A stretch of DNA of 64,000 nt from JADFNB01 sp036397455 (GTDB lineage Bacteria; Gemmatimonadota; Gemmatimonadetes; Gemmatimonadales; GWC2-71-9), in NCBI GenBank assembly GCA_036397455.1, contig DASWIX010000074.1, forward strand, positions 1-64,000, read 5' to 3'. How positions within the stretch are numbered: the first letter of the stretch is position 1; every line of letters begins with the position of its first letter. Under the pieces are notes generated by a model. That model saw only the letters and a program-made list of their open reading frames with translations. It made no database searches and had not been told where the DNA came from. The translations under genes were made by a program, and so were the position numbers. Positions 1 through 8,219 of this stretch are shown piece by piece.

Positions 1-423
1 GAGGAGATACCCCGGCAGGACCATCAGCTCGAGGCCCAGGAAGAGGATCAGCAGGTCGGTCGAGGCCGCGATCAGCATCGCCCCGGTCATCGCGAACACG
101 AGGATCGTGGCGAACTCGGCGACCGGCAGGTTGCGCGGCACCAGGTAATCCGGTCCGAACACGATCGTCATCGCGATGATCGTGATGAACAGGACGTCGA
201 GGAACGTGGTCAACGCATCGACCGTGTAGGCACCGCCAAACGCGCTGGCCGGCTCGAGCCCAACGACCAGGGTCAGGACGGCCGTGATGCCGAGCCCTAT
301 CAGCGACGTCGCCACCGCCACCGCCGAGCGCCCCGGCGCGATCAGGTCGACGACCAGGATGGCCGACGCGGTCAGGATCCCGGCCACGAGCGGGCTGATC
401 GTCAGGAAGTCCTGCCAGCTCAT
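1..423 (-). CDS. nuoN: NADH-quinone oxidoreductase subunit N (partial, N-terminal 141 residues)
   Basis: NuoN is one of the three antiporter-like membrane subunits of complex I and helps pump protons while electrons move from NADH to quinone. The visible part begins MSWQDFLTISPLVAG and runs through hydrophobic segments and the family-typical stretch LLILFLGLELMVLPGYLL before leaving the window at base 1. The ATG at 421-423 overlaps the nuoM stop (ATGA), which fixes the start and implies translational coupling. It is the last gene of the nuo operon as seen here; the remaining two thirds or more lie outside the window. Identification rests on sequence and on its position after nuoM. Confidence 0.93.
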   Translation of the reverse strand, partial: MSWQDFLTISPLVAGILTASAILVVDLIAPGRSAVAVATSLIGLGITAVLTLVVGLEPASAFGGAYTVDALTTFLDVLFITIIAMTIVFGPDYLVPRNLPVAEFATILVFAMTGAMLIAASTDLLILFLGLELMVLPGYLL

Positions 424-2078
424 CGCGCCGGTCTCGGGTCGGGCTCGAGACCGGTCGACGATTCGGCGCTCGGTCGCATGAGCGTCCAGCCGATCCGTCC
501 GATCACGCCGGCGACGGCGATGACGATGAGACCGATCAGGACCGCGGTCGGGATCTCGATCGCAGCCGCCGGGCGGACCGAGTCGAGCGTTTCGCGGACC
601 GTGCCGCCGAACACGTTGAGCAGCAGGCCGGGCTGGATTCCGAAGATGACGACCAGCCCGGCGAGCGGGGCGAGCGTCAGGATCTCGACCGGGCCGATAT
701 CGGTCAGGCGGTTGCCGAGGCCGGCCAGGAAGTCGGACACCTCGCCGAACGCGATCCGCTGGTACATGTAGAGCAGGTACGCAGCCGCCAGGATCATCAC
801 GAAGGTGGCGATGGCCGCCGCGTACGGGTTGGCCGCGAACGTCCCCACGAGCACCAGAAACTCGCCGACGAACCCGGACAACCCGGGCAGCCCGCCGGAG
901 GCGAACACGAAGAACCCGAGGATGGCCGCGTAGACCGGGGTGCGCGCCGACAGGCCACTCATCTTCGCGATGGTCCGGTCGTGCGTCCGTTCGTAGATCA
1001 CGCCGACGAGGAGGAAGAGGGCGCCCGTGATCAGCCCGTGGTTGATCATCTGCAGGACCGCGCCCTGCAGCCCCTGCTCGGTGAACACGAAGATCCCCAG
1101 CGTGACGAACCCCATGTGGCTGACCGACGAATACGCGACGAGCCGCTTGAGGTCGGGCTGGACCAGGGCCACGATCGCGCCGTAGATGATCGCGATCAGC
1201 GACAGCACGATGATCGCGGGCGCAAACGTCTGGGCGGCGGCCGGGAAGAGCGGCACAGCGAAGCGGATGAAGCCATAGGCGCCGAGCTTGAGCATGACCG
1301 CCGCCAGGATGACCGAGCCCGCCGTTGGAGCCTCCGTGTAGGCGTCCGGCAGCCAGGTGTGGAACGGGAACATCGGCACCTTGATCGCGAACGCGAGTGC
1401 GAACGCGCCAAACAGCCAGAACGCGTGGGGCCGCACGACATCGATGTTGGCAAGCAGGTGGTAGTAGTCGAACGAGTAGGTCCCGGTATCGCGGCCGACC
1501 GCATAGTAGATCGTCAGGATCGCGACGAGCATCAGCAGCGATCCGACGAACGTGTACAGGAAGAACTTGATCGCCGCGTACAACCGGCGGGTGCCGCCCC
1601 ACATCCCGATGATGAAATACATCGGGATCAGCATGACCTCCCAGAAGACGTAGAACAGGAAGAGGTCGAGCGCGACGAACACCCCGATCATGCCGGTGGT
1701 GAGCACCAGCAGCAGTGCGTAGAACCCCTTTTCCTTGACTTTGATGTAGTTCCAGCTGCCGAGGACGGCGAGCGGCATGGTGAGTGTGGTGAGCAGCACC
1801 ATGAACAGCGAAATGCCGTCGATCCCCACGCGGTAGCTCACCCCGTACTTCGGTATCCAGGGCGCGACGGCTTCAAACTGCATCACGCCGAGTGACGCAT
1901 CGAAGCTCCACCACAAGCCGATCGACAGCACGAATTCCGCGACCGCACCCCAGAGCGCGACCTGCCGGGCCCGGGCGGCCGGGGCAAGCGCCACGGCGAC
2001 TGCCGCCAGCAGGGGAACGATCAGCAGCGCCTGCACGATCCAGCGCTGGTAGCCGATGCCGGCCAGGAACTCGCCCAT
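420..2078 (-). CDS. nuoM: NADH-quinone oxidoreductase subunit M
   Basis: NuoM (552 residues) is the middle antiporter-like proton channel of complex I. It is polytopic, with about 14 predicted membrane segments, and contains the family motifs KVPMFPFHTWLPDAYTEAP and the helix-breaking VQPDLKRLVAYSSVSHMGF region with its conserved lysine and histidine. An open frame extends upstream to 2417, but that extension lies antisense-free inside nuoL in another frame. The ATG at 2078 starts right after the nuoL stop at 2080 and gives the normal family N-terminus, so 2078 was chosen. The stop overlaps the nuoN start by four bases. Confidence 0.96.
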   Translation of the reverse strand: MGEFLAGIGYQRWIVQALLIVPLLAAVAVALAPAARARQVALWGAVAEFVLSIGLWWSFDASLGVMQFEAVAPWIPKYGVSYRVGIDGISLFMVLLTTLTMPLAVLGSWNYIKVKEKGFYALLLVLTTGMIGVFVALDLFLFYVFWEVMLIPMYFIIGMWGGTRRLYAAIKFFLYTFVGSLLMLVAILTIYYAVGRDTGTYSFDYYHLLANIDVVRPHAFWLFGAFALAFAIKVPMFPFHTWLPDAYTEAPTAGSVILAAVMLKLGAYGFIRFAVPLFPAAAQTFAPAIIVLSLIAIIYGAIVALVQPDLKRLVAYSSVSHMGFVTLGIFVFTEQGLQGAVLQMINHGLITGALFLLVGVIYERTHDRTIAKMSGLSARTPVYAAILGFFVFASGGLPGLSGFVGEFLVLVGTFAANPYAAAIATFVMILAAAYLLYMYQRIAFGEVSDFLAGLGNRLTDIGPVEILTLAPLAGLVVIFGIQPGLLLNVFGGTVRETLDSVRPAAAIEIPTAVLIGLIVIAVAGVIGRIGWTLMRPSAESSTGLEPDPRPAR

Positions 2079-2079
2079 A

Positions 2080-4059
2080 TCAGGACCCCGACATCGCGCG
2101 CAGCAGGACCACCACGCCGATGACGAAGATGAAGACGTAGGTGCCGAGTTGACCGCTCTGCAGCCAACTCCCGATGGCGCCCAACCCGCGCGTGACGTTC
2201 GCCGCGCCGTGCACGCCGGCCCCGTCGATCGCGCCGGCATCGACGCCCTTCCACAGGATCTTCTCCGACAGCCACACCAGCGGACGCACCACGACCGTGT
2301 CGTACAATTCGTCGATATAGTACTTGCGCAGCAACACCAGGCCGAAGCCGGTCTCCGGCTCCGCCTCTCGTGCCGGGAGCAGGTCGGCGGGCCGCAGCAG
2401 CCGGTACGCGCCGACAATGCCCGCGGCGGCGATCACGGTGGCCAGGACCAATAACAACCACTCGGTCCCGGCGGTGAGATGCATTTCCCTCCGATAGAAA
2501 TCGCCCTGGGCGGTCACCGGCTCGAGCCACTGGTGCAGCCACCCGTGAAACGGCAGGACCTCCGGCAGATTCATCACGCCGGCGAGGATGCTGCCCGCCG
2601 CCAACACGACCAGCGGTCCCGTCATCACCCACGGCACCTCATGCAGGTGTTGCTGTTCGGACGCACCGGTGCGATTGGGCCCGTGGAAGGTGTAGAGCAT
2701 CATGCGCGTCATGTAGAACGCGGTCATCAGCGCGGCGAGCGTCCCGACGAACCACAGGACGTAGAACACCATGTCTTCGTGGCCGCGCGCAAAGGTCATC
2801 GCAAGGATCTCATCCTTCGAGAAAAAGCCGGAGAACCCGGGCACGCCGGCGATCGCGAGCGTGGCGATCCACATCACGCCGGCAGTCCACGGCATCCAGC
2901 GTCGCAGGCCACCCATGTTGCGCATGTCCTGGGCGTCGTCGTGCGTGTGGGTGGCATGGTACGCGTGGTGCATGGCGTGGATCGCGCTGCCGGCTCCGAG
3001 GAACAACAGCGCCTTGAAGAACGCGTGGGTCACCAGGTGGAACACACCAGACGCGATCGCCCCGACGCCGACGGCGAGGAACATGTAACCGAGTTGCGAG
3101 ATGGTGGAATACGCCAGGACCTTCTTGATGTCCCACTGCTTGAGCGCGATCGACGCGGCCCAGAGTGCCGTCACCGCCCCGACCGACGCGACGACGACGC
3201 TCGACACCGAGGCCATGGCGAACAACACGTTGGTGCGTGCGATCAGGTAGACGCCCGCCGTGACCATCGTGGCGGCGTGGATCAACGCGGACACCGGCGT
3301 CGGACCGGCCATGGCGTCCGGCAGCCAGGTGTACAGCGGGATCTGGGCGGACTTGCCGGTGCAGCCGAGGAACAGGAACAATGTGACCAGCGTGATGGAG
3401 TTGCCGTCCACCACGAACGCGGATGGCGCGGCCGCGAACACCTCGTGGTACGCGAGGGACCCGGTGGCGCCGAAGATCATGAACATCGCGATCAGGAACC
3501 CGAAGTCCCCGATCCGGTTCATGATGAACGCCTTCTTGCCGGCGTCGGCGTTGGCCTTTTCGGCGTACCAGAACCCGATCAGCAGGTAGCTGCACAGCCC
3601 CACGCCTTCCCAGCCGACGAACATGATCGGGAATGCGGCGCCGAGGACCAGCACCAGCATGAAGAAGACGAACAGATTCAGGTAGGCGAAGAACCGCGGA
3701 TAGGCGTCGTCCGCCTTCATGTACCCGACGCTGAAGATGTGAATCAGCAGCCCGACGCCGGTGACGACCAGCAGCATGATGACCGACAGCGCATCGACCT
3801 GGAACGCGAGGTCGATCTCGAGGTCGCCGACGTGGATCCACCGCCAGATCGTGACGACGAATCCCTCTTCGGCGTGGCTGCCGGCCAACGCCAGCGCCAT
3901 GGCGACCGACAGCACGAAGGCGAGCGCGACGGATCCGACCCCGACGATCGATACCGCGTCCTTCGCGCGCGGCCGCAGGAAGCTGAGCGCGCCGTTCACC
4001 AGGAACCCGATGAACGGCAGCAACACCACCAACCAGACCCACCCGACGATTCCGGGCAT
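2080..4059 (-). CDS. nuoL: NADH-quinone oxidoreductase subunit L
   Basis: NuoL (659 residues) is the distal proton-pumping subunit of complex I and carries the long lateral helix at its C-terminus. Visible signatures are the conserved VGWEGVGLCSYLLIGFWY near the N-terminal third, TWLPDAMAGPTPVSALIHA and the following AATMVTAGVYLIAR, and the KVLAYSTISQLGYMF segment that parallels the one in NuoM. A loop rich in histidine (HAMHHAYHATHTHDD) follows, then the C-terminal helices. Length fits the family (about 610-680). The ATG at 4059 lies directly before the nuoK stop with no gap, typical of this operon. Confidence 0.96.
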   Translation of the reverse strand: MPGIVGWVWLVVLLPFIGFLVNGALSFLRPRAKDAVSIVGVGSVALAFVLSVAMALALAGSHAEEGFVVTIWRWIHVGDLEIDLAFQVDALSVIMLLVVTGVGLLIHIFSVGYMKADDAYPRFFAYLNLFVFFMLVLVLGAAFPIMFVGWEGVGLCSYLLIGFWYAEKANADAGKKAFIMNRIGDFGFLIAMFMIFGATGSLAYHEVFAAAPSAFVVDGNSITLVTLFLFLGCTGKSAQIPLYTWLPDAMAGPTPVSALIHAATMVTAGVYLIARTNVLFAMASVSSVVVASVGAVTALWAASIALKQWDIKKVLAYSTISQLGYMFLAVGVGAIASGVFHLVTHAFFKALLFLGAGSAIHAMHHAYHATHTHDDAQDMRNMGGLRRWMPWTAGVMWIATLAIAGVPGFSGFFSKDEILAMTFARGHEDMVFYVLWFVGTLAALMTAFYMTRMMLYTFHGPNRTGASEQQHLHEVPWVMTGPLVVLAAGSILAGVMNLPEVLPFHGWLHQWLEPVTAQGDFYRREMHLTAGTEWLLLVLATVIAAAGIVGAYRLLRPADLLPAREAEPETGFGLVLLRKYYIDELYDTVVVRPLVWLSEKILWKGVDAGAIDGAGVHGAANVTRGLGAIGSWLQSGQLGTYVFIFVIGVVVLLRAMSGS

Positions 4060-4356
4060 CTATCCGCGCAACATGTTGATGTCCCGAAGGTCGACGGTCT
4101 CGCGATGCCGGAAGATGGCGAGGATGATCGCCAGCCCGACCGCGGCTTCCGCCGCCGCCACGGCCATCACAAAGAAGACGATCACCTGCCCTTCCGGGCC
4201 GAACTGCTGGGCAAAGGCGACGAACGTCAGGTTCACCGCGTTGAGCATCAGCTCCACGCACATGAAGATCACGATTGCGTTGCGGCGAATCATCACGCCG
4301 GCCACACCGATGGTGAACAGTATCGCCGAGAGGCCGAGCGCGGGACCGAGCAACAT
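4060..4356 (-). CDS. nuoK: NADH-quinone oxidoreductase subunit K
   Basis: NuoK (98 residues) is a small three-helix membrane subunit of complex I that forms part of the coupling pathway beside NuoJ. The sequence shows three hydrophobic helices and the conserved acidic residues within them, in FMCVELMLNAVNLTFVAFA and AVAAAEAAVGLAI. The ATG at 4356 immediately follows the nuoJ stop at 4357-4359, and its own stop at 4060 abuts the nuoL start, so no other start is reasonable. Confidence 0.96.
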   Translation of the reverse strand: MLLGPALGLSAILFTIGVAGVMIRRNAIVIFMCVELMLNAVNLTFVAFAQQFGPEGQVIVFFVMAVAAAEAAVGLAIILAIFRHRETVDLRDINMLRG

Positions 4357-4896
4357 CTAGAGTTTCCTCTTGGCCAGCACGACCGCCCCGACCACCGCGG
4401 CCATCAGCAGCACGGAGGTGATCTCGAACGGCACCAGATACTGGCGGAACAAGGTGTCCGCGATGAGTCCCACCACACCCTGGGCCTCCGCCATCCCGGC
4501 GACGGTTCCCTCCGGCAGCGGGTACGCGGCGGTGACGGCCTGGAACCCGCCCTCGCCGGCCAAGGCGGCCTTGAGCGCCCACAGCTCCACCACCAGCCCG
4601 ACGGCGAGCGCGGTGGCGACGATCCGCCCGCCCCACCCCTTGAGATCGCCCGGCCCCTCGCGACCGAGATTGAGCAACATGATGACGAACAGGAACAGCA
4701 CCATGATGGCGCCGGCATAGACGAGCACTTGCATCGCCGCGATGAACTGCGCGTCGAGCAGGACGTAGATCGCGGCAAGATCGAACAGCGTGCTGACCAA
4801 CCACAACGCGCTGGAAACGGCGCTGCGGCGTGTGACGCAGAGGAACGCCGAGATGATCGCCATCCCGGCAAAGCCCCAGAACAGCACCTCGCGCAT
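4357..4896 (-). CDS. nuoJ: NADH-quinone oxidoreductase subunit J
   Basis: NuoJ (179 residues) is a five-helix membrane subunit of complex I. The start MREVLFWGFAGMAII at 4896 gives a first transmembrane helix at the expected place, although the frame stays open to 5058. The conserved segment AMQVLVYAGAIMVLFLFVIM corresponds to the family's bulged third helix involved in gating between quinone site and proton channels. It starts two bases after the nuoI stop and ends against nuoK. Confidence 0.94.
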   Translation of the reverse strand: MREVLFWGFAGMAIISAFLCVTRRSAVSSALWLVSTLFDLAAIYVLLDAQFIAAMQVLVYAGAIMVLFLFVIMLLNLGREGPGDLKGWGGRIVATALAVGLVVELWALKAALAGEGGFQAVTAAYPLPEGTVAGMAEAQGVVGLIADTLFRQYLVPFEITSVLLMAAVVGAVVLAKRKL

Positions 4897-4898
4897 TC

Positions 4899-5405
4899 CT
4901 ACTCGCCTTTCGGGTCGGAGGGGTCCCACAACGACGATACCGGGTGGGTCTGCGCGCACAGCCGTTCCAGGTCGTACACGAATCGGTCTCGGTCGTATTC
5001 GGCGTTCTCGTAGTGCACGCCGACGTGGATCGCCTCCTCCGGACATACCTCCTGGCAATACCCGCAGAACACGCAGCGGAACTCGTCGATCTCGTAGATC
5101 AACGGATAGCGGTTGCCCGCCTCATCTTCACCGGGCACGAGCTTGATGCAGTTGGCCGGACAGATCTGCGGGCAGAGCCCGCAGGCGACACACTTGGCCC
5201 GCCCCTGCTCGTCCGTGAGCATACGATGCGTGCCGCGCCACCGCGGCGACATCGTCCAGTCGGCGGCGGAGGTCTGTTCCGGATACTGCATGGTGACCTT
5301 CGGCCGGAACACATGGCTGAACGTCAACGCCATCCCCTTCAGGGCGGCGCGCAAGTAGCTCACCGCCGCCTCGGGTCGCTTCACCACGGTGACGGCGATC
5401 GTCAT
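4899..5405 (-). CDS. nuoI: NADH-quinone oxidoreductase subunit I, 2x[4Fe-4S]
   Basis: NuoI (168 residues) carries clusters N6a and N6b that hand electrons toward N2 in NuoB. Both ferredoxin-type motifs are complete: C72-x2-C75-x2-C78-x3-C82P and C111-x2-C114-x2-C117-x3-C121P. The open frame extends to 5543 but the ATG at 5405 overlaps the nuoH stop by the usual ATGA arrangement and gives a standard-length protein, so it was chosen. It is a peripheral membrane protein at the junction of the arms. Confidence 0.95.
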   Translation of the reverse strand: MTIAVTVVKRPEAAVSYLRAALKGMALTFSHVFRPKVTMQYPEQTSAADWTMSPRWRGTHRMLTDEQGRAKCVACGLCPQICPANCIKLVPGEDEAGNRYPLIYEIDEFRCVFCGYCQEVCPEEAIHVGVHYENAEYDRDRFVYDLERLCAQTHPVSSLWDPSDPKGE

Positions 5406-6634
5406 GCCACCCCCGGGCGGACGCGCCGGTGCGTGCCGGTCATCAGCCGATCGCGGTCGAGTCCGTACGCGAATCCCGCGACGAGGGGGACGTTCACGGC
5501 AAACAGGGCCAACCCGTACCAGGCGGACGGCTCGAGACCCCACACGTCCAGCGCGAGGACCGCGCCGGCCATCACCATGATGTAGCCGAGCGACACCGGC
5601 AGGAGGATTTTCCAGCCCAGATGCATCAGTTGATCGAACCGGAACCGTGGCAGCGTCCAGCGGACCCAGATGTAGATCCAGACGAACACGAAGGTCTTGG
5701 CCAGGAAGAACAGGTGCGTGAGCCCCACCACGGCCACCGCCCCGACCGACCAGGCGGTCGGAACCCGCTCATCGAAGGTCACGAACGGGATGTCCCATCC
5801 ACCAAAAAACAGCGTCGCAAGCAGGGCCGACATGGTGATCAGCGCCGCGTACTCGGCGATGAAGAACATCGAGAACTTCATCGAACTGTATTCGGTGTGA
5901 TACCCGGTCACCAGCTCCGCTTCCGCTTCCGGCAGATCGAACGGCAGGCGGTTCGTTTCGGCGAACGACGCGATGAAGAACAGGATGAACGCGAGTGAGG
6001 CGGCCAGGACGAACCAGGTCGTGCGCTGCTGTGCGGCGATCACGTCACCGAGCGGCACGTTGCCGGACAACAACAGCACCACGATCAGCGCCATGCCCAG
6101 CGCGATTTCGTAGCTGATCATCTGCGCGCTCGCGCGCAACGCGCCCAGAAACGCGTACTTGGAATTGGACGACCACCCGGCCAGCACGATCCCGTAGACC
6201 GCCACGCTCGAGATCGCGATGATGAACAGAAACCCGATGGGGAGATCGGCGACCGCCATCGCGATCGGTCCCTCGTGCACGAATCGCCCGGCGATGGGCA
6301 GCGTGACGTCGAACCCCGGGAGCGGCGCCGCAAACGGCACGACCGCGAACAACAGCATCGACGGAATGAACGAAAACGCCGGGGCGAGGGTGAACAGCGT
6401 GCCGTCGGCCGCGCTGGGTCGCACCTCTTCCTTGGCGAAGTTCTTGATCCCGTCCGCGACGTTCTGCAACAGTCCCAGCGGCCCAACCCGATTGGGCCCG
6501 AGGCGATCCTGCAACATCGCGCTGCCACGCCGTTCGACCCAGATCACCATGATCACGCCGATCATCATCGCCACGAACACCACCACGATCTTGATCGACG
6601 AGACGAGCAGCAGGCCCTTGAGTGCGGGCGTCAC
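5402..6634 (-). CDS. nuoH: NADH-quinone oxidoreductase subunit H
   Basis: NuoH (410 residues) is the membrane subunit that forms much of the quinone-binding chamber. It shows the conserved ERRGSAMLQDRLGPNRVG segment near the N-terminus, SNSKYAFLGALRASAQMISY in the middle, and the acidic loop AETNRLPFDLPEAEAELVTG expected for this family. The frame is open to 6811, but the extension is arginine-rich shadow of nuoG. The GTG at 6634 overlaps the nuoG TGA (GTGA) and places the first membrane helix correctly. It is slightly longer than many homologues because of the C-terminal helices. Confidence 0.95.
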   Translation of the reverse strand: MTPALKGLLLVSSIKIVVVFVAMMIGVIMVIWVERRGSAMLQDRLGPNRVGPLGLLQNVADGIKNFAKEEVRPSAADGTLFTLAPAFSFIPSMLLFAVVPFAAPLPGFDVTLPIAGRFVHEGPIAMAVADLPIGFLFIIAISSVAVYGIVLAGWSSNSKYAFLGALRASAQMISYEIALGMALIVVLLLSGNVPLGDVIAAQQRTTWFVLAASLAFILFFIASFAETNRLPFDLPEAEAELVTGYHTEYSSMKFSMFFIAEYAALITMSALLATLFFGGWDIPFVTFDERVPTAWSVGAVAVVGLTHLFFLAKTFVFVWIYIWVRWTLPRFRFDQLMHLGWKILLPVSLGYIMVMAGAVLALDVWGLEPSAWYGLALFAVNVPLVAGFAYGLDRDRLMTGTHRRVRPGVA

Positions 6635-8217
6635 GCCGTGGCTCCGGCCGTCACGTTCGCCGGCAGCATCGCGCCCCGCGTGCCGAGTGACGCATGGTTC
6701 AGGCCGGCAAACGCGGGCACGGCGTCGGCCAGTCGGTCGAACACCGCCGCCGCGCTCGCCGCGGGTTCGCCGCCGTCCACGGCGGCAACCAGCTCGGCCA
6801 GCACCCACCACGCCGGTCGCGCCATGCCCGGGCCGGACTTGGCCTGCAGGTAGCGTTGCACGCGGCCGTCGCGGTTGACGAACGTTCCGTCCTCCTCGGC
6901 GACGTTGGTCGAGGGCAGCACCACGCGCGCGCCGCGGGCCACCTCCGGCAACGTGGTCCCGATATAGATGATATCGGCGCCACCGCTGAGTGCCTGCGCC
7001 GGCACGCCATCCAGCGTGTCGCCCAGCACCACCACCGCCGCCGCATCACCCACAGCGGCCACGGCCTCGTCGAAGTCCTCGCCGTACCCGAGTTGGGTCG
7101 CACCCGCGACGTTGGGCGCCCGCTCACCACGCAACGCCAGGTTCGGCACACCGTCGAGCGGCGCCTCGCCGGCGACGCGCTCCACCCGGAACGCACCGCG
7201 GAACGTGTCGCCGGCCACCTGTTTCGCCAGGAACAGGGCCTCGGTGGACGTCGCCGGCGACGCGAGCACCACCACCGTCCCCCCCGCGCCCTTCAGCACG
7301 GCCGTCGCTTCCGCGAGCGCATGATCCCAATCGGTGGCCGCGAGCGCGCCGTCCTTGGCCACCAACGGGGCCGAGATGCGGTCGCCCCGGTTCATCCAGC
7401 GGTATTGGTGGCGACCGTGATCGCAGATGAAGAAGTGGTTCACATCGAGGTTGGAGCGAGGCCGGATGCGGACGACCGTCTCCTGCCGCGTTTCCAGAAT
7501 CACGTTGCACCCCTGGGAACATCCGGTGCACACGCTGGGCGCCTTGTCCAGTTCCCACGCGCGCGCCTTGTGCAGGAAATCCTTCGAGATGAGCGATCCG
7601 ACCGGACAGAGATCCACCACGTTGCCCGACCACGGGTGATCCAGCTCGCGATCCGGGTGGATGCCGATGAACGCGCGATCGCCGCGCTCGCTCACGTTGA
7701 GCACCGGCTCGCCCGCGGCGTGGTCCATGAACCGCACGCACCGCGTGCACAGAATGCAGCGGTTGGGCACGTAGAGGATGTCACCGCCGAAGTCCTCGAC
7801 CGGATTGAACCGCTTGGCGTAGGTCGGCGTGTACCGGGTGCGCGACCGGCCTTCCTGGAAGACGTAGTCCTGCAACTCGCATTCGCCGGCCTGATCGCAG
7901 ATCGGGCAGTCGAGCGGGTGATTGATCAGCAGGAACTCGAGCACGCCCTCACGCGCCTTCATCGCGTCCGGATGGAAGACGGTGACCACCTGGCCTTCCT
8001 GAACCGGCGTGGCGCACGCGATCTGGAGCTTTGGCGTCTTCTCGACGTGCACCAGACACATCCGGCAGACGCCGGCGACCGGCAGCCCTGGATGGTAACA
8101 GTAATGCGGAATCAGCACGCCCGACCGTTTCGCCGCCTCGATGACCATCGTGCCCTTCGGCACGGAGACCGACACGCCGTCGATCGTGAGTGTGACGAGC
8201 TCGTGGGGTGCGGACAT
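6631..8217 (-). CDS. nuoG: NADH-quinone oxidoreductase subunit G, short form with N7-type cysteines
   Basis: NuoG (528 residues) holds several iron-sulfur clusters in the NADH arm. An N-terminal [2Fe-2S] ferredoxin domain (HYCYHPGLPVAGVCRMC) is followed by the His/Cys N5 motif (NHPLDCPICDQAGECELQDY) and the N4 motif (CILCTRC, later DLCPVG). After these come C230-x2-C233-x3-C237-x27-C265, the exact spacing of the extra N7 cluster seen in a subset of bacteria. The C-terminal molybdopterin-oxidoreductase-like region is much reduced: the protein is 528 residues against about 900 in E. coli. The ATG at 8217 was preferred over the frame's upstream extension because MSAPHELVTLTIDG is the normal domain start, two bases from the nuoF stop. 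Confidence 0.95.
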   Translation of the reverse strand: MSAPHELVTLTIDGVSVSVPKGTMVIEAAKRSGVLIPHYCYHPGLPVAGVCRMCLVHVEKTPKLQIACATPVQEGQVVTVFHPDAMKAREGVLEFLLINHPLDCPICDQAGECELQDYVFQEGRSRTRYTPTYAKRFNPVEDFGGDILYVPNRCILCTRCVRFMDHAAGEPVLNVSERGDRAFIGIHPDRELDHPWSGNVVDLCPVGSLISKDFLHKARAWELDKAPSVCTGCSQGCNVILETRQETVVRIRPRSNLDVNHFFICDHGRHQYRWMNRGDRISAPLVAKDGALAATDWDHALAEATAVLKGAGGTVVVLASPATSTEALFLAKQVAGDTFRGAFRVERVAGEAPLDGVPNLALRGERAPNVAGATQLGYGEDFDEAVAAVGDAAAVVVLGDTLDGVPAQALSGGADIIYIGTTLPEVARGARVVLPSTNVAEEDGTFVNRDGRVQRYLQAKSGPGMARPAWWVLAELVAAVDGGEPAASAAAVFDRLADAVPAFAGLNHASLGTRGAMLPANVTAGATA

Positions 8218-8219
8218 GA

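Noticed and set aside
1..4059. Mrp-type multisubunit Na+/H+ antiporter instead of complex I
   Set aside because: The antiporter-like subunits are followed by every peripheral and membrane Nuo subunit in canonical order.
2479..5013. 844-residue open frame on the plus strand across nuoL-nuoJ
   Set aside because: It is antisense to four well-supported nuo genes, is dominated by Arg/His/Asp/Glu/Gln typical of antisense GC-rich frames, and shows no domain.
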